Part shown: positions 25,618 to 34,221 of the stretch, one piece after another
Layout of the letters: every line of letters starts with the position of its first letter
Numbering within the stretch: position 1 is the first letter of the stretch
Origin: Desulfomicrobium escambiense DSM 10707
GTDB lineage: Bacteria > Desulfobacterota > Desulfovibrionia > Desulfovibrionales > Desulfomicrobiaceae
Direction of reading: 5' to 3'
Length of the DNA: 64,000 nucleotides
NCBI RefSeq assembly: GCF_000428825.1
Contig: NZ_AUAR01000004.1
Location: 182,770 to 246,769, forward strand
Made by a program: the position numbers and the translations under genes
The notes under the pieces: model-generated
Databases searched by the model: none
What the model saw: the letters and a program-made list of their open reading frames with translations, nothing else
Told to the model about the DNA's origin: nothing

Positions 25618-28274
25618 ACCCGTGGCGCCTGATCGTCGACCGCTGGCGCGCCCGCCGGGCCGAGCGGGAGGAGCTGGCCCTGAACGAGGTCAAGGCGCGC
25701 TATCACGCGTTCCGCGTGTTTCTGGAGAACAACGGCCGGGCCCTGGAACTGGTCATCGACCTGGACCGCGTCCTGGCCCGCGGCGAAGACGAGGAATTGT
25801 CCCCCCTGGCCGAGGAGCTCCTGGCCGTGACCCTCGAACTGGTCGACGGCCTCAATCTCCTGTCCGCCGACGCCCATGAGGAACTCTACGCCCTGCACGG
25901 CCGCATGTCCGGCGACGTGCGCGAGAGCCTGGCGGCCCTGGCGAGCCTGCCGCGCCACGCGGCGCCCTGCCTCCCCCTGGATGCGGTCGACCCGTCCGCG
26001 CACCGTCTGGCCGGGAGCAAGGCCGCCAACTTGGCCACCCTGCGGCGCATGGGCCTGCCGGTTCCCGACGGCTTCGTCTGCACGGTGCGGGCCTGCCGCA
26101 GGTTTCTGCAGCAGGGCGGGATCGAGGCCGGGGTCAGGAGGGCCATGGGCGACGTGGAGGCTGGACGGGCCGGTTTTGCGGAGGCGGCCGCGGCCATCCG
26201 GGAGATGATCCTGTCCGCGCCCCTGCCGCCCGATCTGGCCGGGGCCCTGTCGGCCTGTCATCGCGCGATGGGCGCGGCCGTTGCGAACGGTGCGGCCGTC
26301 TCGGTGCGCAGCAGCGGCGTGGCCGAGGACACGGCGGCCCATTCCTTTGCCGGTCAGTATACGTCGGTCCTCAACGTCGTCGGGGACGAGGCGCTTTTCG
26401 ACGCCTTCCGCGAGGTCGTGGCCAGCGGCTTCGGAGCCCGGGCCATGGCCTACCGGCAGCGCATCGGCATGGATCCGGCGGCGTTTGACCTGGCCGTGCT
26501 CGTGCAGGGCATGGTCCGGGCCCGTGCGGCCGGGGTGCTCATGACCCGCGATCCGGGGCGCCCTGGCAGCGGACGCATGCTCGTAAGCGCCGTGCCCGGA
26601 CTGGGGACCCTGGCCGTGGGCGGCGCGGCCCCCGCGGACCTGTACCGGCCCAGGCGTTCGGACGCCCCCGAGGGAGAAGGGGAGGGGGAGGTCTTCGTCG
26701 CCGGCAAGACCGTGCGCGAGGTGGCGGACGGGGCGGGCGGGGTGCGCCAGGAGGAGGTGCCCGAAGCCGAACGGGAGGTGGCGCTCCTTTCCCCGGAGCA
26801 GGTCGGTCGCCTCGCGCGCTTCGGCGAGATGGTCGAAAACCTGTACGGCATGCCCCAGGACATCGAGTGGGCCCTGGACAAGGACGGGAATATCCATCTG
26901 CTGCAGGCCCGGCCCCTGCGTGTCGCCGGCGGGGGCGCCGCTCCGGCCGGCCCCTTGGCCGAGCCACTGGTCACGGGCATGTGCGCTGGCGCCGGCAAGG
27001 CCGTGGGTCGGGTCCTGACGGTGCGCGGCGCGGCGGAACTCGAGGAGGTTGTCGCGGCCATGCCCGAGGCCGAAGACGGGACGCGCGTCCTGGTTCTGCC
27101 CCAAAGCATGGTCGAGGCCTCGCCGCACCTGGCCCGCTTCGCCGGCCTCGTCGTCGACGAAGGTAACCCTACGGACCACCTGTCATGCATCGCGCGTGAG
27201 CTCGGCCTGCCCATGATCACCGGCGCGGCCGGGGCGACTCGGACCTTGCGGGCGCAGCAGTGGGTGGTGCTGGACGCGGACAACGGCCAGGTGACCGAGG
27301 CCTCGCCCGAGTTGTGGTCCGCCTTCCCCGCGCAGGGCGGACGGACGCGTGGCGCGGCCCAGGACGGCTCCGCGCGGTGCACCCTGGACCCGTCGCGGGA
27401 GACGCTGCGCAGCCGGGTGGCGCCGCTGAACCTGACCGACGCCTACGGCCCGACCTTTTCCCTGGCCCAGTGCCGTTCCCTGCACGACCTCATCCGCTAC
27501 ACGCACGAGATGGCCGTGCTGGCCATGTTCCACGCCGGGGACATGGTCATGGAGGAGGCGGGCGGGCTGCTCCATCCTCTGGACATCGGCGTGCCCTTTC
27601 ATTTCCTGGTGGTCGACGTGGGCGGCGGGCTGCGGCGCGACGCCCCTGCGCCCGGGGTCCGGTGGGGCGGCCTGCGGCGTCGGGTCCTCGGCCCCGGCGA
27701 CATCCTCTCCAGGCCCCTGGCCGCCCTGTGCGAAGGCCTGACCACGCCCGGTCTGTCCTGGCATCCGGGGGCCGTGGGCTCGGCCCTGTCGGGGCTCTTC
27801 TCGCGCAACATGCTCGACGCGGCCTCGGCCCGCCCAGTGGGCTCCTTCAACTATGCCCTGGCCGCCCGGGACTACCTCAATCTCAACAGCCGCGTCGAAT
27901 ACCACTTCGCCATGCTCGACGCCGTGTGCGGGGGGAGCGCCCAGGCCAACTACGTGCGCTTCCGCTTCAAGGGCGGCGGCACGAGCGCCGAGCGCACGAG
28001 CCGCCGCGCGCTCTTCCTGCGCGAGGTGCTCGAAGAGAGCGGGTTCGTCACGTCCGTGAAGGGCGATCTGGTCACGGCCTCCCTGACCGGCGCCAGCCGG
28101 GAGGCCGTCAGGGCCAGGCTGGTCATGCTCGGCCGCCTGATCGGCTTCAGCCGGTGCCTGGACGCGGTCATGCGCGACGACGGCACGGCCCATCGTCTGG
28201 CACGCGGCTTCCTGGACGGGGTCTACGACTCGGCGAAGATTCTCGACGGGGACGAGGGGGGCGGTCAGGCGTGA
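25614..28274 (+). CDS. PEP synthase/PPDK-like phosphotransferase, paralog 3 (intact ATP-grasp)
   Basis: 886 residues; the GTG start overlaps the preceding stop by 4 bp. N-terminal helical domain, then ATP-grasp with VSVRSSGVAEDTAAHSFAGQ and MPQDIEWALDKDGNIHLLQ, then a phosphohistidine domain with His522 in GNPTDHLSCIAREL (TDH in place of TGH). The C-terminal domain is shared with the other two paralogs (RSLHDLIRYTHE, VEYHFAMLDAVCG, NYVRFRFKGGG). It is the last gene of the operon, and its stop overlaps the convergent phosphatase gene by 10 bp. No PEP-binding TIM barrel is visible, so it should not be called PEP synthase. Confidence 0.85.
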   Translation: MNPWRLIVDRWRARRAEREELALNEVKARYHAFRVFLENNGRALELVIDLDRVLARGEDEELSPLAEELLAVTLELVDGLNLLSADAHEELYALHGRMSGDVRESLAALASLPRHAAPCLPLDAVDPSAHRLAGSKAANLATLRRMGLPVPDGFVCTVRACRRFLQQGGIEAGVRRAMGDVEAGRAGFAEAAAAIREMILSAPLPPDLAGALSACHRAMGAAVANGAAVSVRSSGVAEDTAAHSFAGQYTSVLNVVGDEALFDAFREVVASGFGARAMAYRQRIGMDPAAFDLAVLVQGMVRARAAGVLMTRDPGRPGSGRMLVSAVPGLGTLAVGGAAPADLYRPRRSDAPEGEGEGEVFVAGKTVREVADGAGGVRQEEVPEAEREVALLSPEQVGRLARFGEMVENLYGMPQDIEWALDKDGNIHLLQARPLRVAGGGAAPAGPLAEPLVTGMCAGAGKAVGRVLTVRGAAELEEVVAAMPEAEDGTRVLVLPQSMVEASPHLARFAGLVVDEGNPTDHLSCIARELGLPMITGAAGATRTLRAQQWVVLDADNGQVTEASPELWSAFPAQGGRTRGAAQDGSARCTLDPSRETLRSRVAPLNLTDAYGPTFSLAQCRSLHDLIRYTHEMAVLAMFHAGDMVMEEAGGLLHPLDIGVPFHFLVVDVGGGLRRDAPAPGVRWGGLRRRVLGPGDILSRPLAALCEGLTTPGLSWHPGAVGSALSGLFSRNMLDAASARPVGSFNYALAARDYLNLNSRVEYHFAMLDAVCGGSAQANYVRFRFKGGGTSAERTSRRALFLREVLEESGFVTSVKGDLVTASLTGASREAVRARLVMLGRLIGFSRCLDAVMRDDGTAHRLARGFLDGVYDSAKILDGDEGGGQA

Positions 28275-28942
28275 TGAAAGCGCATGGCCGGCAGTTCCAG
28301 GGCGGTGAGCATGTTCCCGTAGACCGCACCGGTGTCGATGCCGATGCGGTCGGGCCGGACCAGCGGCGTGGCGAAGGCCGTGTGGCCGAAGACCACCAGC
28401 TGGTCTGAACCCGTCGGCGTTTCTCCGGCCAGGCGCCGGCTGGCCAGGAGCTGGTCCGCGGCGGGAGTGTGGCCCTTCCGGGCGGTCCCCGCGTCGCCGG
28501 CCAGGGGACAGGCGTCGGCGTGCACGAAGAGGTACGGCCCGCTGGCCCAGGACATGCGTAGGGAACCCAGGAATTCCCGGTGGGAGTCGGGCAGGAAGGA
28601 CAGGCCCTGCAGGTCGCGCATGGCCGCGCCGTAGCTGGCCAGGGTCGCCTCGACGCCCATCTCGTGCAGGAGCCTGAGCCTGTCGATGTCGCCGTCGGCG
28701 GCGTATTCCAGCAGCATCTCCTCGTGGTTGCCCATCAGGAACACGGCGCGTGGGCAGCGGGAGCGCAGGTCCAGGAGCGTCTCGATGACCCCGCGCGAGT
28801 CAGGCCCTCTGTTGACGTAATCCCCGAGAAAGACCAGCGCGTCCTGTTCCAGGTCCAGGGGCAGGCGTTCCAGGAGCATGGTCAGCCTGGCGTTGCAGCC
28901 GTGGATGTCGCCGACGGCGAAGATGCGCCGCGCCGTGCTCAC
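28265..28942 (-). CDS. PPP-type metallophosphatase (serine/threonine or bis-tetraphosphatase-like)
   Basis: 225 residues from a GTG with GGAGG five bases upstream. Metal-binding motifs are in order: AVGDIHG (GDxHG), LGDYVNRGPDS (GDxxDRG, with Asn in place of Asp), LMGNHEEM (GNHE), then His residues in LFVHADA and VVFGHTAF. This is the bacterial PrpA/ApaH-like phosphoprotein or nucleotide phosphatase family. GTGA overlaps the stop of the heme-sensor kinase, so kinase and phosphatase are co-translated and may act on the same signalling pathway. Confidence 0.88.
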   Translation of the reverse strand: MSTARRIFAVGDIHGCNARLTMLLERLPLDLEQDALVFLGDYVNRGPDSRGVIETLLDLRSRCPRAVFLMGNHEEMLLEYAADGDIDRLRLLHEMGVEATLASYGAAMRDLQGLSFLPDSHREFLGSLRMSWASGPYLFVHADACPLAGDAGTARKGHTPAADQLLASRRLAGETPTGSDQLVVFGHTAFATPLVRPDRIGIDTGAVYGNMLTALELPAMRFHHA

Positions 28943-30546
28943 GGGAGCCTCCCTGCCGGCAGGGTGAAGGTGAAGACGCTGCCCTCGTCCTGGTTGTCCT
29001 CGACCCAGATCCTCCCGCCGTGGGCGCGCACGATCTGGCTGCAGATGGCCAGGCCAAGCCCCGTCCCGCCCGGCTTCTCCCCCCGTCCCGACGACGGCGC
29101 CGTGTGGAACTTCTTGAAGATGGCCTCCCTGTCCTCCGGGCACACACCCGGCCCCTGGTCCCTGACCCTGACTCGGACTTCCCCTCCCTCACGGGCGAGC
29201 TCGAAGCTCACCGTCCCCCCTGGAGGAGAGTACTTGACGGCGTTGTCCGTGAGGTTGACCAGAACCTGCTCGATGCGCTCCAGGTCCATGCGCGCGGGCA
29301 TGGGACCGGCCGGGTCGAAGCGCAGCCGCACGTCCCGCTCCTCGGCCTGCTGGGCCATGATCTCGACCACCTCGGCCACCAGTTCGGACAGGTCGCCCGT
29401 GGCGAAGTTCCATTGCACCTTGTCCGCCTCGATGCGCGTGATGTCGAAGATGTCCGTGACCAGATGCACCAGGCGGCGCAGGTTCTTGTCCATGATCTGC
29501 AGGTAGTCCTGCCTGTCGGAGGCGGTCTCGGTGCGGCGCAGGTAGTCCAAGCCGCCGCGGATGGAGGTCAGGGGCGAGCGCAGTTCGTGGGACATGGTCG
29601 CCAGGAAATCCGTCTTGAGGCGGTCCAGGGTTTTCAGTTCCTCGTTGGCCAGGGCCAATTCGCCCGTAGCGTTCCTGACCTTCTCCTCCAGCCGGAAACG
29701 GCTCTCCACCAGCTTGCCGCTCATGTCCTGGAGCGCCTTGCCCAGGCGGTCCATCTCGTCGCCGCTGCCGATGCGCACCTCGCCCGGAAACTCTCCTCGG
29801 CTAATGCCGTCGGCCACGGCTTCCAGTCGCCCAAGGGGCTTGAGCACGAGGTGGCGGACCAGGAAGTAGAGGGTCAGGACCGTCAGGACGATAAGGGCCA
29901 GGGCCGAGGCAAAGAGCTGGGCCCGGCTGCGTCCGAGGGCGTCGAGCACGTGCTGGGCCGGCAGGAAGACGCTCAGACAGCCGCTGATGGTCCCGCTGGT
30001 GTAGTTCTTGTGGCAGGACAGGCAGGCCTCTTCGACGAAGAGGGGGGCGGAGTAGTGGAAGACGGCATCGCCGTCGCCCCTGTCCAGGGCGTAGTACTCC
30101 TGGCTGCCGGTCTGGGCGAAGCTGCGGATGGCCTCCATCTCGAAGTCGTCGAGGCGGTTTTCGGGGTTCATGGGCGCCAGTCCGGCCAGGCGGAAGCGGT
30201 AGAGGTTTTGGCTGAAAGAGTAGAGGGAAAGGCGCTTGGTGACCATGGACGGCGTGAAGCGCTGCAGGGTTCCGCGCTCCGTTGGCAGCAGGTCGGAATA
30301 GAAGCCCCCGCCGCCCTGGGCGCCGGGCGAGTCCTGGCGGATGAACACGCCCTGGCTGTCGGACACCCACTGCCTGGTCAGGATGATCTGGCGGGTCAGC
30401 ACGCGGGCCTGGTTGATCATCTGCGTCCAGGCCTGCCGCTCCTCGGCCATGGCCTGCCAGAAGAAGATGATCCCCAGCAGTGGCACGACGATGCAGATGA
30501 TGGACGAGACGAACTTGAGCTGCAAGGAGCCCTTGAATGCGCGCAT
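28939..30546 (-). CDS. Histidine kinase with a periplasmic c-type heme (DUF3365-like) sensor
   Basis: 535 residues. TM1 (about 11-31), a periplasmic DUF3365/Tll0287-like domain with one heme-c motif CLSCH (175-179), TM2 (about 210-231), HAMP, HisKA with His320 in ATMSHELRSPLTS, and HATPase (NLTDNAVKYSPPGG, DQGPGVC, GTGLGLAI). The heme motif suggests sensing of redox state or a small gas ligand outside the membrane. I start at 30546 because GGAGGG lies six bases upstream; an ATG six codons earlier has no site. No response regulator is adjacent. Confidence 0.92.
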   Translation of the reverse strand: MRAFKGSLQLKFVSSIICIVVPLLGIIFFWQAMAEERQAWTQMINQARVLTRQIILTRQWVSDSQGVFIRQDSPGAQGGGGFYSDLLPTERGTLQRFTPSMVTKRLSLYSFSQNLYRFRLAGLAPMNPENRLDDFEMEAIRSFAQTGSQEYYALDRGDGDAVFHYSAPLFVEEACLSCHKNYTSGTISGCLSVFLPAQHVLDALGRSRAQLFASALALIVLTVLTLYFLVRHLVLKPLGRLEAVADGISRGEFPGEVRIGSGDEMDRLGKALQDMSGKLVESRFRLEEKVRNATGELALANEELKTLDRLKTDFLATMSHELRSPLTSIRGGLDYLRRTETASDRQDYLQIMDKNLRRLVHLVTDIFDITRIEADKVQWNFATGDLSELVAEVVEIMAQQAEERDVRLRFDPAGPMPARMDLERIEQVLVNLTDNAVKYSPPGGTVSFELAREGGEVRVRVRDQGPGVCPEDREAIFKKFHTAPSSGRGEKPGGTGLGLAICSQIVRAHGGRIWVEDNQDEGSVFTFTLPAGRLP

Positions 30547-30813
30547 GGTGAGCCCTCCGACCATGCAAATGATCCGAGAAGCGTCTGTTCGTCAATGCCC
30601 TGGTCTTCGTTTCGGTCCGTTGTTTGCAGTGAGACGTCCCGAACATGTCGACGGGAAGAGTTTGCAGTCAGAAAGCGGGAAAGAAAATTATCCCGTTGTG
30701 GTGAAGCAGTCTGATGTGTTCGTGATGTTTCGTATTTTTTTCCGTATGACTTTGACAAAAATTTGGCGAACTCGCACGGGGGTAAAGTGAGTAGAAGCAC
30801 TCGGCATTCAGGA

Positions 30814-31362
30814 ATGATCGTTATCCTCTCTCAGGCCTTTCCGTTGGATCACTGGGTTGTACTGCGTGCAGTGGTGCACACTGGTTTCCTCCTGGCCATG
30901 CTGGTTCTCATGCCGGGTAGGGTCGATGCATGGCAGGGACGAGTCGTCAATGTCTTGGACGGTGACACTGTAGAGGTCATGAATTGCAACGGGAAAATTG
31001 TTCGCATTCATTTGTACGGAGTGGAGGCGCCGCGCAAGACCCAGTATTTCGGCGATGAGTGTACGCAGTATTTTGCACGGCTGGTCGAAAGCAAGTCGAT
31101 TCATGTCATCAACGTCGGGCGCGATCTGCTTGGCCGCATGCGCAGTCTGGTCTGGATCGAGGGCATGAGTGTCAACGAAGAGATGGTCCGGGCCGGGTAC
31201 GCATGGGTCAGCAATCCGGTGGGGTTGTCTCCGTCCTGCGAAAAATGGATGGGCGTGCAGGTCGTAGCCAGGGAAAACAGGGCGGGTTTATGGCAAGAGC
31301 TCCAGCAATGTCTGGCCCGGGGGCGTGTGCCGGACCTGCCGCCGAGCTGCCCGATTTATTAG
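30814..31362 (+). CDS. Secreted thermonuclease-like (SNase) protein
   Basis: 182 residues if the ATG at 30814 is used; a GTG at 30787 would add nine. A signal-like hydrophobic stretch (LLAMLVLMPGRVDA) precedes an SNase/OB-fold domain: GRVVNVLDGDTVEV with the calcium-binding Asp, IHLYGVEAP with the catalytic Arg in VRIHLYG, and a NEEMVRAGYAWV segment. The product is probably a periplasmic or surface nuclease. Base composition is visibly lower in G+C than the neighbours (one 60-bp stretch near 30961 is about 43%), and codon use differs, suggesting transfer or relaxed selection. Confidence 0.78.
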   Translation: MIVILSQAFPLDHWVVLRAVVHTGFLLAMLVLMPGRVDAWQGRVVNVLDGDTVEVMNCNGKIVRIHLYGVEAPRKTQYFGDECTQYFARLVESKSIHVINVGRDLLGRMRSLVWIEGMSVNEEMVRAGYAWVSNPVGLSPSCEKWMGVQVVARENRAGLWQELQQCLARGRVPDLPPSCPIY

Positions 31363-31535
31363 CCTTCGGGACAAGCCGTTCCCGGAGGGTTGTTGCCCCC
31401 CGACGCTGCCTGCCGACAGGAGTTTCGAGCAACGTGGTGAAATCCCGGATGAGTGCCGGCCGAGTTGTCGAGGCGGTCCTGTGCCGAAGCGGAAACACGC
31501 TGGCCAGATCGACTTCACGGAAAGTCTGCACAACG
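31363..31535. other. Intergenic region with no recognisable gene
   Basis: About 170 bp between the nuclease stop and the shared terminator. Short frames exist on both strands, but none has a ribosome site or a plausible product. I checked it for the structured element found at 10186 and 59814 and for tRNA-like folding and saw neither. Confidence 0.4.
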
Positions 31536-31561
31536 AAGCGCCCCGCACATGCGGGGCGCTT
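31536..31561. terminator. Hairpin between convergent nuclease and permease genes
   Basis: AAGCGCCCCGC (31536-31546) and GCGGGGCGCTT (31551-31561) form a perfect 11-bp stem with an ACAT loop. T tracts on both sides are weak. It is placed to end transcription from the permease gene on the minus strand and possibly from the nuclease. Confidence 0.75.
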
Positions 31562-31615
31562 GCTTTCGTCCGGCGGATGCCGTGCCTCTGCCGGCGCGTC
31601 TTGTGATAAGGCTTG

Positions 31616-32869
31616 CTAGATCTTGATTTTCGCCTTGCGGATGAAGAGGTCCGCGAGGATGCCTATGCCGAAGGCCCAGGCCATGTTCGGGACGGCGAGA
31701 GAAATGCCGCTGATCAGCAGGGCGACGAAATACTCCTCGTTGGCCTTCAGGCTCCTGACGAGGGGGCACAGTTCGAGGCCGGCGAAGATCAGCAGAACGC
31801 CCAGCACGGAGTTGGGGATAAGCGTCAGGAAGGTGAAGCCGGCCTGCCCGAAGACCAGGGCCAGGACGACGAAGATGGCCCCGATCATCAGGGGGGCTCC
31901 CCCCGTGCGCGCACCGAAGCGGTAGTGGGCCGCCAGTCCGCCGGTGCCGTGGCACATGGGGACGCCGCCGAAGAATCCCGCAGGCAGGTTGGCCAGTCCC
32001 ATGGTGAAGGCGAAACTGCCCGCCTTGGCCTTGGCCAGCTTCGGGTCCTCGGGGAAGAGGACCGAGCATGTATCCGCCGTGCCGACGCAGGCGTTGCCGA
32101 TGGTCAGGGGTATCTGGGGCAGGATCAGCATGATGAAGGCTGTCCAGAGGTCGTGCAGTGAAAACGACATGACCCGGACGCTTGTCGGGCCGAGGGCCAG
32201 GACCTGCCCGTCGAGGCCGCCCAGCAGGTATCCGGACGCAATGCCCAAGCCCACGGCTGCGATGGCTGCCGGCACCCGCTTGTTGTCGAGCAGGAGCAGT
32301 ACGAGGGCGAAGACGATGAAGCCCAGGATCAGGTTGATGTTCGAATCCGGAAAATGGCCAGCCACTCCTGACATGAAGAGGTCCTTCGTGACGATCAGTT
32401 CGACCCCCTTCCTGAGGAATACCAGCCCCAGCGCAAGCTGGATGCCCCGCACCACCGGCGGCGTGAAGAGCTTCGCCAGCCTGTCCACGATGCCTGTCAG
32501 GGAGAACAGCAGGAGCAGACCTCCGAAAATTACGCCCGCCGCTCCGATGACGGGTTCCGTGATTTCGCCCGGAAAGGCGATGGCGATGGCACCCACGGCC
32601 TTCAAGGGTTGAACCGGCACGGGAAGTTTGTAATACCAAGCTGTTATGATGTAGAAAATACCGAAAGAAAGGAAGACGGTCGTGGGGCTGAGCTTGTTGA
32701 TGAGGATCATGCCGACGACAATCGGGAGCAGGGTCCCCAGGTCACCGAACGACCCCGCCAGTTCGACGCGATCGAACCGGAAATCGTTGAGGAGTTTGCC
32801 GGCCCTGCTGCCTGGGCGTTCCGGAGAAGAGGCGTGAGCTTCCGTTTTTGTCTGGGTTTCTTGAGCCAT
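31616..32869 (-). CDS. Putative molybdate/sulfate permease (MOT1-like)
   Basis: 417 residues with 10-12 membrane segments. It has GSFGDLGTLLPIVVGM near the N-terminus, PVPVQPLKAVGAIAI at about 80-95, and CHGTGGLAAHYRFGARTGG near residue 290, the conserved pattern of the MOT1 (MFS_MOT1) molybdate transporter group related to SulP. The divergent neighbour encodes a molybdenum storage protein, which makes molybdate the likely substrate; sulfate or tungstate remain possible. Confidence 0.85.
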   Translation of the reverse strand: MAQETQTKTEAHASSPERPGSRAGKLLNDFRFDRVELAGSFGDLGTLLPIVVGMILINKLSPTTVFLSFGIFYIITAWYYKLPVPVQPLKAVGAIAIAFPGEITEPVIGAAGVIFGGLLLLFSLTGIVDRLAKLFTPPVVRGIQLALGLVFLRKGVELIVTKDLFMSGVAGHFPDSNINLILGFIVFALVLLLLDNKRVPAAIAAVGLGIASGYLLGGLDGQVLALGPTSVRVMSFSLHDLWTAFIMLILPQIPLTIGNACVGTADTCSVLFPEDPKLAKAKAGSFAFTMGLANLPAGFFGGVPMCHGTGGLAAHYRFGARTGGAPLMIGAIFVVLALVFGQAGFTFLTLIPNSVLGVLLIFAGLELCPLVRSLKANEEYFVALLISGISLAVPNMAWAFGIGILADLFIRKAKIKI

Positions 32870-33288
32870 GTGGTCACCTCGCTGGATCGGGACAGATGCG
32901 GAATGAACTGGGCCCTTGACTTATTGACACGCTTAAAATAATTTTCGTGTCTATATGGAAGACAAATACGTATGTTCGAAGATGTCGTCAAGAATTTTGA
33001 GACAGGGCTGATTGTTCTAACATGTCGATATTGATTGTGATTTAATTCTTGTGAAAATATTCTTCAGGATTTGCAGCCCAAGACTTCGGCTGCGCATCCG
33101 AGAACGTTATCGACGGCGGCAAACGCGAGGTTGACACGGCCATGAATCGCAGATTGTCCTGGCATGCGGCCGGGGATTTGATTATTTGACTGACATGGGA
33201 TCGCGGCGCGTCAAGCGTACGCGGGAAGTCGAGGCTTCAGGCTCCGCCGGGCCTTCACGGAAATTCACACACAACCACGGAGGCGACA
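32870..33288. other. Divergent control region of the molybdenum genes
   Basis: 419 bp, AT-rich at 32925-33060, where promoters for both directions must lie. A perfect short inverted repeat TGTCT(N7)AGACA sits at about 32950-32967, in the permease promoter zone. GCAGCC(N9)GGCTGC can form a hairpin near 33073. A GGAGG ribosome site precedes the storage-protein TTG. I looked for a ModE-type palindrome and for a Moco riboswitch and could not support either. Confidence 0.4.
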
Positions 33289-34143
33289 TTGAGCTCTTCT
33301 CTCATCAAGGAAAAATCCGAAGCCGGCAGGCTGCACATCGATACCCCCCTCATGGGCGAGTCCCTGGTCAGCAAGAAGTTCCTGGCCAAAACCGAGTCGG
33401 CGGAATACTTCCGCATGCACCCGGACGTGAACGTGCTCAAGATCGGCGGGCAGTCCATCATGGACCGCGGCTCCAAGGCGTTGTTCCCTATCATCGACGT
33501 GCTGCTCCAGGCCAAGGAGCAGTTCAAGATCCTGCTCATGACCGGCGGCGGCACCCGCGCCCGCCACGTCTACAACATCGGTGTGGACCTGGGCATGCCC
33601 ACGGGCGTGCTGTCCAAACTCGGCGACAAGGTTTCGTCCCAGAACGCCGAGATGCTGGCCGTGCTTCTGGCCAAGCACGGCGGCGTGCGCATCGGGCACG
33701 GCGACCATTTGGAGCAGCTGACCATGTTCTGCCAGGAGGGCTACCTGCCCATCACGACGGGCATCCCCCCGTACGGGTTCTTCGAGCACCCGGCCGAATT
33801 CGGCTCCATTCCGCCGCACCGCACGGACAGCGGGGCGTTTCTGCTGGCCGAGAACATCGGGGCCAAGTCGCTCATCTACCTGAAGGACGAGCGCGGCCTG
33901 TACAGCGACGATCCCAAGAAGGCCAAGAACATCGAAGAACTCCAGTTCATCGATCGCATCTCGGTCTCCGACCTGATGACCATGGATCTGGACGATCTCA
34001 TCGTCGAGCGGCCTGTCCTGACCTTCCTCAAAAACTCCAAGTGCCTGAAGCAATTCCAGGTCATCGACGCCCTGCGGCATCCCGAGCACATTCTGGCCGC
34101 ACTGAACGGCGAGCATGTCGGGACCATCGTCTACAAGGACTGA
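33289..34143 (+). CDS. Molybdenum storage protein subunit-like (UMP-kinase fold)
   Basis: 284 residues from a TTG with GGAGG five bases upstream. The amino-acid-kinase fold shows VLKIGGQSIMDRGSKA, LLMTGGGTRARHVYNIGVDL, GMPTGVLSKLGDKV, SIPPHRTDSGAFLLAENIG and LIYLKDERGLYSDDP, closely matching the MosA/MosB subunits of Azotobacter molybdenum storage protein. It differs from UMP kinase in the same places MosB does. It would store polyoxomolybdate in the cytoplasm using ATP. Azotobacter uses two different subunits; only one gene is present here, so a homo-oligomer or an unlinked partner is implied. Confidence 0.85.
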   Translation: MSSSLIKEKSEAGRLHIDTPLMGESLVSKKFLAKTESAEYFRMHPDVNVLKIGGQSIMDRGSKALFPIIDVLLQAKEQFKILLMTGGGTRARHVYNIGVDLGMPTGVLSKLGDKVSSQNAEMLAVLLAKHGGVRIGHGDHLEQLTMFCQEGYLPITTGIPPYGFFEHPAEFGSIPPHRTDSGAFLLAENIGAKSLIYLKDERGLYSDDPKKAKNIEELQFIDRISVSDLMTMDLDDLIVERPVLTFLKNSKCLKQFQVIDALRHPEHILAALNGEHVGTIVYKD

Positions 34144-34164
34144 CACGGTCTTGATGCCACGAAA

Positions 34165-34194
34165 AAAGGCCGACCCCGCAAAGGGTCGGCCTTT
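34165..34194. terminator. Bidirectional terminator between the storage protein and the 71-residue gene
   Basis: AAAGGCCGACCC (34165-34176) pairs with GGGTCGGCCTTT (34183-34194), with A runs on the left and T-rich sequence on the right, so it works for both convergent genes. Confidence 0.92.
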
Positions 34195-34221
34195 CTTTCG
34201 GCAGAGAATCGGCTGACCGGG

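Noticed and set aside
20213..28274. Simple annotation of the three large proteins as PEP synthase
   Set aside because: They lack the C-terminal PEP/pyruvate TIM barrel, so only the nucleotide and phosphohistidine domains are shared with PEP synthase.
31363..31535. Third copy of the covarying element, or a tRNA
   Set aside because: An AGGAGTTTCGAGC stretch recalls part of the element, but none of the other conserved strands or stems are present, and no cloverleaf can be drawn.
32870..33288. Moco riboswitch or ModE site controlling the molybdenum genes
   Set aside because: I could not fit the conserved Moco RNA helices or a ModE-type palindrome to this sequence; only short unremarkable inverted repeats are present.
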